From assembly GCF_000814475.1 (NCBI RefSeq), contig NZ_JSVC01000019.1, positions 238,014-302,013 of the forward strand: 64,000 bases of DNA. Reading direction: 5' to 3'. Shown here in pieces: positions 34,630 through 44,149 of the stretch. Numbering within the stretch: the stretch's first letter is position 1; each line of letters begins with the position of its first letter. The position numbers and the translations under genes were made by a program. This DNA comes from Flavihumibacter solisilvae (lineage in GTDB: Bacteria; Bacteroidota; Bacteroidia; Chitinophagales; Chitinophagaceae). Under the pieces are notes generated by a model. That model was given only the letters and a program-made list of their open reading frames with translations, did no database searches and was not told the origin of the DNA.

Positions 34630-36072
34630 ATGTTTCAATTCCGCGGGTCAGTTCATTGGTTACTGCTCATATTAGTGATAGTGTTGGCGGGAGGTTGCAG
34701 TAAAGAAGATGTACAAGACCCATCCTTTCCAAAACCTGCTGATTCGCTCCAGGCGATTAACAGGTGGATATTGGACTCGATGTATCATTATTACTATTGG
34801 AACGCGGATCTGAAAAGTGTAACCTCACTGGAAGGCAAACCCGAAGACTTTTTTCATTCACTGCTGTACGGCCAGGATAAATACTCATGGATCACAAATC
34901 ATTCCGATGTATCGATTCCCGGTTCGAGCCAGCAATCCTTTGGATTTGAATATGCGATTGTCAGCGACCCTACTTTTTCCTCATCAGCGATGCTGGGCGT
35001 AATACTGGTAGCAGGCAAAGGGAGCAGTGCAGAGCGTGCCGGGCTTCAACGGGGAATGTACTTTGACAAGGTTAATGGCTATGCCATCAACGCGGGATCC
35101 CTTGGCGCCATTACAGACCGGCTCAGTGGCAATGAAACGGTAGAGTTGTCAATGGTGGAAATGACCGGTTCACAGCAATGGGTAACGGCAGGTAAAAAAT
35201 CTGTTCCCCGGGCATATTTTGAAGACCGCCCGGTGTACAGGTCGCTGGTATTTGAACACAATGGGATAAAAGCCGGCTACCTCTTTTATAACAATTTCAC
35301 GGAAGCTTTTGATAACGACTTGCTTCAGGCCTTCCGGCAATTCCAGGAAAAAGGTGTAACGGAACTGATCATTGATATCCGTTACAATACGGGCGGAAGT
35401 GTTTCGACTGCTACAAAGTTTGCAGCGCTGGTTGCACCGGTAAAAGCGAATGATGTGTTCGGGTTGTATAAGGGCAATGCCAATTACGCCAATGTTACCC
35501 AATCGTTTGAGAAATCAATTGCCATTTCAAGTTCGCAGGCTGGCAGGGATTTCAGCAGCCTGGTAAATAACCGGCTTGGAATCAGGCGGGTATTTTTCCT
35601 GACCTCAGGCTATACTATATCGGCGGCAGAAATGCTGATCAATAACTTACGACCGTACATCGATGTGATCCATATCGGTCAGCCTACTGCAGGCAAGGAT
35701 ATGGCTGCCACATATATCCGCGACAAACGCAATCCAAAGAAGATCAACTGGAGTATGCAACCACTGGTTTTTAAATTGTTCAATGCAGCGGGAAAAGGTG
35801 ACTATGCGCAGGGACTGAAACCGGATATAGAAGCTGATGAATTATCACTGCAACCCCTGGCAGACCTGGGGAGTAAGCATGATCCGCTGGTTGCAGCTGC
35901 AAACAAAATAATCTTTGGAACGGCGGAGATAGATGTGACAGAAATGCAAAGAAGTATCAGACCGGGTAATGAAAGCGGGACAGGAATGTTTAAGCGTGCC
36001 GGGAAGCTGATGTATAATTCACTGGATGAAAGAAAACGCCTGGCAGTACCGCCTGTTGTGACAGGATTTTAG
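34630..36072 (+). CDS. S41 family C-terminal-processing peptidase, lipoprotein
   Basis: A 480-residue lipoprotein (lipobox VLAGGC). The order is an N-terminal helical cap (WILDSMYHYYYWNADL), a PDZ-like region near GSSAERAGLQRGMYFDKVNG, and the S41 core. The serine is in TISAAEM and the lysine in PTAGKDMA, the expected Ser-Lys dyad, and ELIIDIRYNTGGSV is the family strand. It would trim proteins in the periplasm or at the outer membrane. The ATG at 34630 is used, since 34606 lengthens the signal needlessly. It heads a run of same-strand envelope genes. Confidence 0.9.
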   Translation: MFQFRGSVHWLLLILVIVLAGGCSKEDVQDPSFPKPADSLQAINRWILDSMYHYYYWNADLKSVTSLEGKPEDFFHSLLYGQDKYSWITNHSDVSIPGSSQQSFGFEYAIVSDPTFSSSAMLGVILVAGKGSSAERAGLQRGMYFDKVNGYAINAGSLGAITDRLSGNETVELSMVEMTGSQQWVTAGKKSVPRAYFEDRPVYRSLVFEHNGIKAGYLFYNNFTEAFDNDLLQAFRQFQEKGVTELIIDIRYNTGGSVSTATKFAALVAPVKANDVFGLYKGNANYANVTQSFEKSIAISSSQAGRDFSSLVNNRLGIRRVFFLTSGYTISAAEMLINNLRPYIDVIHIGQPTAGKDMAATYIRDKRNPKKINWSMQPLVFKLFNAAGKGDYAQGLKPDIEADELSLQPLADLGSKHDPLVAAANKIIFGTAEIDVTEMQRSIRPGNESGTGMFKRAGKLMYNSLDERKRLAVPPVVTGF

Positions 36073-36096
36073 AATCGCTGATCCTTTGAAAATGTT

Positions 36097-36120
36097 GGAG
36101 GCGCTAAGAATAGCGCCCCC
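36097..36120 (+). terminator. Hairpin between the S41 and TonB-receptor genes
   Basis: GGCGCTA-AGAA-TAGCGCC, with two further G-C pairs after a mismatch. No U-tract follows, so it is a weak terminator or an RNA-stability element. Confidence 0.4.
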
Positions 36121-36160
36121 ATTGAATAAAAATATTCAAATATTAACTAATCGTGAAATT

Positions 36161-39097
36161 ATGAATTTTTTTCACAAGGCTTGTCGTGTACCCGGGGTTT
36201 TCGTTTTTTTTATGCTTTCCCTGGCGACCTTTTCAACAGCTTTTGGCCAGGCGCTCATTTCAAAAGGCAGGCTCATCGGTGTCGTGCGCAATGAGAGAAA
36301 CGACCAGCTTGTAGGCGCAACTGTTCTGCTCAAAGAAAAAAACCTTTCTACAACAACGGATGTAAACGGCAGCTTCGACATTGATATTGCACCAGGCACC
36401 TATACACTGGTTGTTTCATATGTAGGCCATGAATCAAAGGAAGTAAGTGCTGTTGTTATTACTAAAGGAGAAGTAACCAAAAAGGAAATATTCTTAGCGG
36501 CTGCAGGTCGCAGTGATGCAGAAGTTGTTGTAACTGCAGCTGTTGGAAAAAGAGAAACAGTAGCCAGCGTTTACAGGATCCAGAAGAACAGTATCTCAGT
36601 AGCCGATGTAATCAGTGCAGAGCAGATCAAAAGAACCCCGGACAATAATGTGGCCCAATCGCTGAGCCGGATGAACGGGGTGACCATCATCGACAACAAA
36701 TTTGTTATCGTGAGGGGGATGGCGGAAAGATACAATACTGTACTGGTGAACGGATCACAGCTTCCCAGCACTGAACCAAACAAAAAGAATTTCGCGTTTG
36801 ATCTTTTACCTGCAGGGATCATCGATAATATCATCGTATCCAAAACTGCTTCTCCAGACCTGCCGGCAGATTTTGCCGGTGGCATTGTGCAGGTTAATAC
36901 CAAACAGATCCCGGACCGGAACGAAATCTTTTTCCAGGCCGGACTCGGTTATAACACGAACAGTACCGGTCAACCATTCTATACGACCAAACTTAAAAAG
37001 GCAGAATACTTCAGTTTTCTCAACAGGGAAAAAAGCTGGTATACACGCGAATGGGATCCGATCAGTTATTTCAGGTTGCGTACTTCCGCAAACCCCGAAG
37101 ATCTGCGCCAGTCTTACCGCATGAATTCGAAGATCCCCAATTACTGGGGGTATTACCTGCTGGGGGATGCAATGCCCACACAGGATTACCAGGGTGGTTT
37201 TTCTCTCCGGAAAAAGTTCAAAAACAATTCATCCTTCGGCGTACTGGGAACTGCTTCGTACAGGAACGAACAATTGATCGAAGACTACATGCGCCAGACA
37301 TATTTCCTTGACTCGGCGCAAGGTAAAAAGTACACATTCAATACGAGTGTTTCGGGCCTGTTATCGCTTGCCTATACGCATAAGAACAATAAGATTGGAT
37401 TCAAAACCATCTATGCCCGGAAGCTGAATTATGACACCTATATATTTTCCGGAAGGAATGTTGACCTTGATCCCATTCAGAACTACGGTATCTATTCCAA
37501 CCTCGTAAAAGTCTGGCAGAACCGGATCGATGGCGAACATGCGATACGCGCAAGGGAACTCAAACTGAAATGGTACCTCGACATGGCCAGGGTTCACCGC
37601 GACCAGCCGGAAGCAAGGACCATGAGCTACAAACCATTGATCCAGGGTTCAGACATGTATAATATCGAACTGACAGATAAAGTACGTCCGTCGCTGGGTG
37701 GCATCTTTGCTTCGAAGCTGACCGAAGAAAGATGGGGTGGCGGGGTTGACCTGCAAATTCCCTTTACTTTATTCAACAGTAAACAACAACTCCGGGCCGG
37801 GGCCAGTACGAGTACACGCAATACCGATTACATTTTCAGTTTTCTTCGCCCGTTGCTGGGTGACCATGACAAATCTGACATAATGTATGGACTTCCGGAT
37901 TACGCGATCATTACCGAGCGCTACCTGAAAGAAGGTTATATTCAATACCTGCCGCTGGGAACCCGTGGAAAAAAGGATGATGATTCCTACGAAGGTGAAC
38001 AAACCATCCATTCAGCCTACCTGATGTCCGATTTTAAATTCCAGCGCTGGCGCATTACCGGTGGATTGAGGCTGGAAGATTTCTCCATGACAGTAAATAC
38101 AGGTTTGGAAAGGGATACACTTTCCGGCAAGATCACAAAGGATACAATTTCAGCAATAAAACACACCGGGCTGTTCCCTTCAGCAAATATCATTTACAGC
38201 CTGAACGACCGTTCCAATTTCAGGCTGGCGGTTTCCATGACGACTGCAAGGCCCGACTTCAGGGAATTGTCACCAGTTACCTATTATGATTTTGCCCTGC
38301 CAGGATCGGTGATGGGGAACCCTTTTCTTACTTACACCAGTTTATATAACGCCGACCTGAGGTATGAATTCTATCCCAGCGCGAGCGAGATCGCTACACT
38401 CACGTTGTTCTACAAACGCTTCAACAACCCGATTGAAACCCTGGTGCAGCCAACAGCAAGTTCACAGTTTGCATATGTGAACCTGAACCAGGCTTCGAGC
38501 ACCAATATCGGGGCGGAGCTTGACCTGCGGAAATCACTTGCATTTATTTACCCCGCTTCGAAGTTCCTGAAGAATTTGTTTATCAGCTGCAACGCTTCCT
38601 TCATGGAAAGCGAAGTAACTGTTGACAGTAAGGCGCTGGGAGAAGTGTTGTCGCGGATCAATCCGACCTATACTATCGATACGGCAAATGAAGATGTGCG
38701 GAAGCGGCCATTGCAGGGACTATCCCCCTACTCCATTAATGCCGGGCTATTGTACCAGGGAGAGAAATTCGGCTTCAATATCGTATATAACCGAATAGGG
38801 AAAAGATTGGTATTCCTCGGCCCGGAAGCACATACCGATTTTTATGAAAACCCGCGTGACCAGATCGATATGCAGGTCTACGGAAAGTTGCTGAAGAAAA
38901 AAATGGAGATCAAGCTGAACGTGTCCGACCTGCTGGGACAGGCATTTATCCATTACAATAACAGTACCGCAGCTTCGGGTACCACGAAGCCTAACGTGGA
39001 TCCCAAAAAAGGCAATTATAACCCGGATTACGATTACGTTATCTATTCCGCAAAAAGGGGAACCGGTATAAGTTTTTCTGTAAGTATTAAGCTTTAA
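36161..39097 (+). CDS. TonB-dependent receptor with carboxypeptidase-like domain
   Basis: About 978 residues: signal peptide (FMLSLATFSTAFGQ), a carboxypeptidase-regulatory-like beta-sandwich (LIGVVRNERNDQLVGATVLL), plug (NVAQSLSRMNGVTIIDNKFVIVRG), and a large barrel ending in phenylalanine-rich strands (GISFSVSIKL). It lacks the SusC-type plug insert, and no SusD gene follows. The ATG at 36161 is preferred to 36086, whose extension is not signal-like. The downstream genes encode a secreted beta-structured lipoprotein and another lipoprotein, so together they may move one cargo through the outer membrane. Confidence 0.93.
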   Translation: MNFFHKACRVPGVFVFFMLSLATFSTAFGQALISKGRLIGVVRNERNDQLVGATVLLKEKNLSTTTDVNGSFDIDIAPGTYTLVVSYVGHESKEVSAVVITKGEVTKKEIFLAAAGRSDAEVVVTAAVGKRETVASVYRIQKNSISVADVISAEQIKRTPDNNVAQSLSRMNGVTIIDNKFVIVRGMAERYNTVLVNGSQLPSTEPNKKNFAFDLLPAGIIDNIIVSKTASPDLPADFAGGIVQVNTKQIPDRNEIFFQAGLGYNTNSTGQPFYTTKLKKAEYFSFLNREKSWYTREWDPISYFRLRTSANPEDLRQSYRMNSKIPNYWGYYLLGDAMPTQDYQGGFSLRKKFKNNSSFGVLGTASYRNEQLIEDYMRQTYFLDSAQGKKYTFNTSVSGLLSLAYTHKNNKIGFKTIYARKLNYDTYIFSGRNVDLDPIQNYGIYSNLVKVWQNRIDGEHAIRARELKLKWYLDMARVHRDQPEARTMSYKPLIQGSDMYNIELTDKVRPSLGGIFASKLTEERWGGGVDLQIPFTLFNSKQQLRAGASTSTRNTDYIFSFLRPLLGDHDKSDIMYGLPDYAIITERYLKEGYIQYLPLGTRGKKDDDSYEGEQTIHSAYLMSDFKFQRWRITGGLRLEDFSMTVNTGLERDTLSGKITKDTISAIKHTGLFPSANIIYSLNDRSNFRLAVSMTTARPDFRELSPVTYYDFALPGSVMGNPFLTYTSLYNADLRYEFYPSASEIATLTLFYKRFNNPIETLVQPTASSQFAYVNLNQASSTNIGAELDLRKSLAFIYPASKFLKNLFISCNASFMESEVTVDSKALGEVLSRINPTYTIDTANEDVRKRPLQGLSPYSINAGLLYQGEKFGFNIVYNRIGKRLVFLGPEAHTDFYENPRDQIDMQVYGKLLKKKMEIKLNVSDLLGQAFIHYNNSTAASGTTKPNVDPKKGNYNPDYDYVIYSAKRGTGISFSVSIKL

Positions 39098-39150
39098 AAG
39101 ATTCATTCACTTTCATCAATATTCAATTATTAACTACACAATTTTTTTCA

Positions 39151-40587
39151 ATGAAAAAGGCAATTGTTTTTTCTTCTGTGGTTGCGTTAGCATTCGCCGC
39201 CTGTAAGAAAGATATCCAACAGGCAAATCCTGGAACAGATCTTTCGCTGAATGCAGCCACAAGTTTTGTTGACACTATCGTTCTTCCACAGATCATTAAT
39301 GCTAACATGACACTTACCCCTCAGCACCTGTATGTGCTGGATGGTAAAGTGTATGTTACCGGTGGTACACTGAGCATCCAGGCTGGTACACAGCTCGAAG
39401 GCGTGTATAAATCAGTACCTGCTGAAGCATCAGCGCTTATCATCACGAAAACCGGAAAGATCAGTGCAAAGGGTAAAGAAAATAACCCGGTTATTTTCAC
39501 TTCTCACCTGGCTGGTCTTCCAGGAGGTCGTACTAACCGTCAGCCGGGCGATTGGGGTGGTGTGGTTCTGCTGGGTGACGCTCCTACCAATAAGCCTGCC
39601 AGCAAAACAGTTGAAGGTATTGAAACAGCTATCGTTCCTGCCGGTGTTGACGTGACATATGGCGGTTCTAACCCTGACCACTCTGCAGGTGTACTGGCTT
39701 ATGCCCGTATCGAATTTGCAGGTGCAGTGGTGCTGCCAAACAACGAGCTGAACAGCCTTACCTGCGCTGGTGTTGGCAAGAAAACTGGTCTTAAGTACAT
39801 TATGGCATCTTATGGCGCTGATGATGCATTTGAATTCTTTGGCGGTAACTCAGAGCCAAGGTATCTGATTGCCAACTCACAGAACGATGACGCGTTTGAC
39901 TTTGATTTCGGTTTTGTTGGCAACCTCCAGTTTGCGGTTTCTGTACGTAATTCGGCTTATGCTTTTGCTGATGCAAACGGTATCGAGTGCGATAACGAAA
40001 ACCCTTCAGCTGGTGCAACGCCAACAACCCGTCCGCAGCTTTCTAACCTTACCATTGTAGGTAATTCAGTTGCTCCGATAACAGGATCACTTAACGCTGC
40101 CCGTTTCAGGAGAGGTACAGACCTGCGTGTGCGTAACTCGATCTTTATTGGTTACAACACTGGTATCGCGTTCGAAAATACGCTGGTTGCTACTACCCCA
40201 CTGTTCTTCAGGAACAACGCGGTGCATGCTTTCGTTGATTCTGCAAAATTCGTTGCTTCGCCGACCGTTGGTCCATGGGGAATTTCGAACCTGGCTGTAG
40301 TAGGTGCATATCCTACCAGCTGGTTGAACAATGCAAACCCTGCAACACATGCAACGTACAAATCAAGCGCGCTGGTGTACAAAGTGGGCGGACCTTTCGA
40401 TCCTGCTAATGCAAGCGGTCTGAAGCCTAACTACTCTGGCCTGGCTACCAACTTCCTGAGCGGTGTACCTTATATCGGTGCACTCGGACCCGGTGCTCCT
40501 ATCAGGGATTCAAATGGCCTGTGGACAATCCCGAACAACTGGATTGCAGGTTCTACCGGTGCATGGGTAAATTTCGATCCCCAATAA
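39151..40587 (+). CDS. Secreted beta-helix-like lipoprotein paired with the TonB receptor
   Basis: A 478-residue lipoprotein with lipobox FAAC and mature start KKDIQQ. The body shows the recurrent NNPVIFTS and PGDWGGVVLLGDAP segments, with VNGT-like ladder repeats as in right-handed beta-helices. Close relatives in Bacteroidota also follow TonB receptors and are often mislabelled as transporters, but no function is proven. It follows the receptor by 53 bases and precedes a hairpin terminator. It probably acts on the cell surface. Confidence 0.75.
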   Translation: MKKAIVFSSVVALAFAACKKDIQQANPGTDLSLNAATSFVDTIVLPQIINANMTLTPQHLYVLDGKVYVTGGTLSIQAGTQLEGVYKSVPAEASALIITKTGKISAKGKENNPVIFTSHLAGLPGGRTNRQPGDWGGVVLLGDAPTNKPASKTVEGIETAIVPAGVDVTYGGSNPDHSAGVLAYARIEFAGAVVLPNNELNSLTCAGVGKKTGLKYIMASYGADDAFEFFGGNSEPRYLIANSQNDDAFDFDFGFVGNLQFAVSVRNSAYAFADANGIECDNENPSAGATPTTRPQLSNLTIVGNSVAPITGSLNAARFRRGTDLRVRNSIFIGYNTGIAFENTLVATTPLFFRNNAVHAFVDSAKFVASPTVGPWGISNLAVVGAYPTSWLNNANPATHATYKSSALVYKVGGPFDPANASGLKPNYSGLATNFLSGVPYIGALGPGAPIRDSNGLWTIPNNWIAGSTGAWVNFDPQ

Positions 40588-40617
40588 TGTTAAGAACCCG
40601 AGAGTGAATGGATACCA

Positions 40618-40654
40618 GGGGTAGGAATATTTCCTACCCCTTTAATCAATTTTT
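40618..40654 (+). terminator. Intrinsic terminator before the 40655 lipoprotein gene
   Basis: A perfect 10-bp stem, GGGGTAGGAA / TTCCTACCCC, with a 3-base loop, followed by TTTAATCAATTTTT, which runs right up to the ATG. Expression of the next gene must use read-through. Confidence 0.8.
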
Positions 40655-41500
40655 ATGAGCAGAAAATTTTCAATAGTTGCTATAGGTTGTGCTATTATAC
40701 TGGTTGGTCTTTCCTGCCGCAGGGGCGAGATCGTTCCGGTAGACCGGTCCATGCTTTTTTCACTGGATCTCTTTATAACCGACACCTCCGTTTACCAGGC
40801 AGTGGAACTGAACGGCACATCATTGCTTGCAAAAGCCAACCAGATTAACGGCAGTTATGCCAACATCCTGTATGAGGCAGGAGGTATTCCACGTCCTGAG
40901 GGGAAACTGGCATTCCTGCAGGCACACATCATCAAGAAGAACCAACCTAATATTGAATATTCCGACAGTATTCCGCTTACTAACGTAAATGACTACCTGT
41001 TACTGCAACTGGATCCGAAGAAGCCCCCTGTACTGGTAAACAAAAAAACCGAAAGCCAGGACTATCCTTCCATTCCGGGCGATTCGGTGGGCGTGCGTTT
41101 CTTCTTTAACGACGCAGACAGGATGGTGAACCCGCACAATGACAATAGTAAAGTGGGCGCGGTCGACCTCCAGTTATATACCCTTGGTGAAGACCAGTCA
41201 GGTATGCCGGTACCCAAAAAATGGACACTGATCAAAGGAATCAAGGCTAACCAGCTCAGCAGGTTCTTCCTATTTAAAAAAGGTGAGATTGCCGGTTTTG
41301 ATCTTCTCGATGCTAACCCGGACCTGGAAGACGATCAGCGCCTGTTGCAGCGTGCCAGCTTTGATGAGTACGATTACTTCATCGACGGTCGGATTGAAGT
41401 TGCCGATCCGAGGGTTTCCGGTCGCTACCAGACCCTGCGCATCCAGCGAACCGACGGGTGGGGCGCATACTATGGAAAGTTCCTTTTTGGTTTCCAGTAA
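40655..41500 (+). CDS. Lipoprotein of unknown function
   Basis: A 281-residue lipoprotein (lipobox VGLSC) with a mostly beta composition and a conserved-looking C-terminus (RYQTLRIQRTDGWGAYYGKFLFGF). I do not recognise the family. It is the last gene in the S41/TonB receptor group, and would be located on the periplasmic or surface side of the outer membrane, perhaps as an accessory to the receptor. Confidence 0.65.
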   Translation: MSRKFSIVAIGCAIILVGLSCRRGEIVPVDRSMLFSLDLFITDTSVYQAVELNGTSLLAKANQINGSYANILYEAGGIPRPEGKLAFLQAHIIKKNQPNIEYSDSIPLTNVNDYLLLQLDPKKPPVLVNKKTESQDYPSIPGDSVGVRFFFNDADRMVNPHNDNSKVGAVDLQLYTLGEDQSGMPVPKKWTLIKGIKANQLSRFFLFKKGEIAGFDLLDANPDLEDDQRLLQRASFDEYDYFIDGRIEVADPRVSGRYQTLRIQRTDGWGAYYGKFLFGFQ

Positions 41501-41525
41501 TCCAGTTACCAGAAAACTCCGCTTT

Positions 41526-42131
41526 ATGACACTAAGAAAGGATTACCTCTGCAGGTTTTCCGAAGGAAAGAAGATCATTCACGTAAGCTCAGTCGATCAT
41601 ATCCCGTTAGAAGCCAGGAGCATGTTCAGTTATTTCCGGATGCACCAGCAACTGGCTGATTGCAGTAGTGTGTACCTTGAAATTGACCTGGGAACAAAAG
41701 GAGTGCTGGCGCAGATCGATGGGCAAATGCAGAGACGAATTGAAACTGACTATCTTTTCACGGATGAAAACAGGAAGCACATTTCAAAACACAAATGGGA
41801 TGCCATGTTCCTTAATGGGGTCCTGGAATATATGGAAGATCCACTACCCTTCCTGCGCGCCATCCGTAAGCAATATAAAGACAGTCTGCAACAATTGCTG
41901 GTGATCGTTCCAAATGCCATGGCCGCCAAACAATTGCCTATCAGCAGTCACTATTACTGGTTCAGCCAGGATACGCTTTACAATATGCTGCACCGGTCCG
42001 GATTTACCCCGACCGGATGTGATTTCACATTGGATGAAACCATTACCTTAAACCCGGCGATGAAGATTTACTTTACCATTAATCCAATGCTGCAACCCTA
42101 CCTGGTGGTAGCAGCGCAGTGCAGTCAGTAG
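41526..42131 (+). CDS. Class I SAM-methyltransferase-like protein (paralogue of 55729-56379)
   Basis: A 201-residue protein with the Rossmann-like pattern KKIIHVSSVDHIPL and the acidic/hydrophobic block WDAMFLNGVLEYMEDPLPFLRAIRK, then LLVIVPNAM. It shares this block and the following YWFSQDTLYNMLHRSGFTP segment with the protein encoded at 55729-56379. The glycine-rich SAM loop is poor, so it may be a degenerate methyltransferase. The ATG at 41526 is used; a longer frame overlaps the previous gene. Its end overlaps the next gene on the other strand by 7 bases. Confidence 0.65.
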   Translation: MTLRKDYLCRFSEGKKIIHVSSVDHIPLEARSMFSYFRMHQQLADCSSVYLEIDLGTKGVLAQIDGQMQRRIETDYLFTDENRKHISKHKWDAMFLNGVLEYMEDPLPFLRAIRKQYKDSLQQLLVIVPNAMAAKQLPISSHYYWFSQDTLYNMLHRSGFTPTGCDFTLDETITLNPAMKIYFTINPMLQPYLVVAAQCSQ

Positions 42132-42718
42132 ATATTCACCCCGGCTGCTACCGACTCAAGCAAAGACATACTTGTCTTATCATTTCCCATAATATTCACA
42201 ACAAACCTGTTTGCGATGATCCGGCGAACAGTTCTGTAGCCTGTTTCCGTCACTTCCTCAGTGTATTGTATTGTGTTCTTTTCCGGGAAAGCAGTCCGTT
42301 TGATCCTTAGTTCCGGCTTTACCGACTGGCTGTTGCGTTCATACATCTGCATAAGTCCCTGCAGTGCAGGCTGACAAAGTTCATAATCCGCAAAGTCAAC
42401 AATTATTTTCCCCGCCCTGCCATCATATTCCTGGCGGGCATAGGACATCCGGCCTTCACTGGTTGCGGTGCTCAGTGTCTCTCCTCCTGCCAGTCCTTTC
42501 GTGTATCCCCTGATCTCAGGCAGTTTGCTGATCATTACTTCCCAGGTCAGTACCCTGGCAGAGTCTTCTGCGGACAGGACTGTGGGTTTCCTGTTATCAC
42601 CGGAAAGGGGAAGCTCTTTTTTACCTTGTGCAGCTGACCGAAGTTCAGGTTGATTGTCGCAGCCAGCCATAAAGCTGATGGACATAATAACTGCGGGGAG
42701 AAGGAGATACTTATTCAT
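42125..42718 (-). CDS. Lipoprotein of unknown function
   Basis: A 197-residue lipoprotein (lipobox FMAGC). After a flexible linker it contains a short strand-rich domain (IIVDFADYELCQPALQGLMQMY, RTVRRIIANRFVVNIMGND). I do not recognise it. It lies 9 bases downstream of the GT39-like gene and so probably belongs to the exopolysaccharide operon. Confidence 0.6.
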   Translation of the reverse strand: MNKYLLLPAVIMSISFMAGCDNQPELRSAAQGKKELPLSGDNRKPTVLSAEDSARVLTWEVMISKLPEIRGYTKGLAGGETLSTATSEGRMSYARQEYDGRAGKIIVDFADYELCQPALQGLMQMYERNSQSVKPELRIKRTAFPEKNTIQYTEEVTETGYRTVRRIIANRFVVNIMGNDKTSMSLLESVAAGVNIY

Positions 42719-42727
42719 ATTTTTTCT

Positions 42728-44149
42728 TTATAGTCTTCCGCTTAGTTTGATATAATTCCACCCGGTGATCACCAGGAAGATAAAAAACAGGTAAAGGCTG
42801 AAATATTTACGGAGATGCGTAGTGCTATGGGTAATGCCAATGGCAGCAAGTATCAGCAAGCCGGGAACTGCAGGCAGGTGAAACCGCTCAGAAATGGCAA
42901 ACGGCGAGCTTGCCAATACAAGTAAATACCCAATGGCATAAAACAGCAGGATGGATGCGTTGCGGAAATTGTGGCGGATGCTGTACACTATTCCCACGAT
43001 CAGGAAAAACGCATAAATATTCCGGATGAAATTTCCTCCCACTAATAGCCAGATAAATTCCTGGAAGGGTACATAAACGAATGAAGGAAATGGCGCCATA
43101 AGGATGATGGAAATAAAAAGCGGGATACCGGCCATCAGCGCATATTTATTGCCGAAATCACGTTCAGCGCGGAAGCGCATATTGTCGGACTGGCTGGTGC
43201 CCGCTTTACTGAGGAATTCAGCGATTTCAACACCTATCTGGCTGTGAAGGATAATATAGCCAAACCCTGCCAGCAACAATACAGTAACAGCCATGTTAAT
43301 GATCCTTCTTTTGGACGGATGGCTCACCGCGCCATACCCTGCAAGTGTGAATACTGCAATGGAAGCCAGCACGGTCCTGATCATAAAGAGGCTAAAGAGA
43401 ACAGACAACAACAGTGCGATGTTCATGGCGGACCGCTTCTGGTTTCGGATAATGGTAATAGTCAGGTAAACGAAAGCAGTGATCAGGAAGACCATCAGGG
43501 TCTCTTTCAATTGCGAGCCAAGGTAGACCAGGAAATTGGGAAGCAGCATCGCAGAAATCCCAGCAGTTCGGGTGACCAGGGGTGTGGCATCGATATTTTT
43601 TGCAATGCGGTATACCAGTACTACCGTTAAACTACTCAGACCAGCAGCAATCAGTCGCGTGATAATCAGGGAAGGCCCGAATAAGGCATATAGCGCACCG
43701 AGGTAAATATTGAATCCAAGGTCGGAAAAAGTAATGCCTGCAGTGTAGCTCATGACCTGGAAGTCGCCCTGCTGGAAATGATCTGCGATCTTTTGTGCTG
43801 TTCGGTGATAGAACAGGGAATCGACGGGATTGTATTCAAAGGCAATACCAGTAGCTGCGATGAAAAAAAAGTAGAAAAAGACAACCGCAAGAACGCGGAT
43901 CACCAGTGCGGACAGGAAAAGCCTTTTGATAAAATCTTTTTCAGGAAGCTGGAGCCATTTGTGCAGCAACTTGTTCAACATCATAAAGTAGCCAGCTGCA
44001 ACCAGGAATCCGCAAACGATAAAAGGCCATGGGATAAAGTTTTCGTGGAACAGGTACCAGTTCACAAAAATGGTAACGATTAAAAATGCAATGATGTACA
44101 GGACGATCTTCCTGCTCCAGAAACCGTATGGCTTTTCCATTTCATTCAT
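42728..44149 (-). CDS. Polytopic membrane protein, GT39/Wzy-like glycosyltransferase
   Basis: A 473-residue inner-membrane protein with about twelve helices. The acidic motif after the first helices (EYNPVDSLFYHRTAQKIADHF) fits a GT-C fold glycosyltransferase of the GT39 type, or an O-antigen polymerase. The gene stands between a Wzx-type flippase and a lipoprotein, so a Wzy-like polymerase or a lipid-linked-sugar transferase would suit. Its start overlaps the flippase gene by 8 bases. Confidence 0.7.
   Translation of the reverse strand: MNEMEKPYGFWSRKIVLYIIAFLIVTIFVNWYLFHENFIPWPFIVCGFLVAAGYFMMLNKLLHKWLQLPEKDFIKRLFLSALVIRVLAVVFFYFFFIAATGIAFEYNPVDSLFYHRTAQKIADHFQQGDFQVMSYTAGITFSDLGFNIYLGALYALFGPSLIITRLIAAGLSSLTVVLVYRIAKNIDATPLVTRTAGISAMLLPNFLVYLGSQLKETLMVFLITAFVYLTITIIRNQKRSAMNIALLLSVLFSLFMIRTVLASIAVFTLAGYGAVSHPSKRRIINMAVTVLLLAGFGYIILHSQIGVEIAEFLSKAGTSQSDNMRFRAERDFGNKYALMAGIPLFISIILMAPFPSFVYVPFQEFIWLLVGGNFIRNIYAFFLIVGIVYSIRHNFRNASILLFYAIGYLLVLASSPFAISERFHLPAVPGLLILAAIGITHSTTHLRKYFSLYLFFIFLVITGWNYIKLSGRL

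Noticed and set aside
41283..41525. N-terminal extension of the methyltransferase-like gene
   Set aside because: It overlaps the preceding lipoprotein gene by over 200 bases out of frame and has no methyltransferase character.
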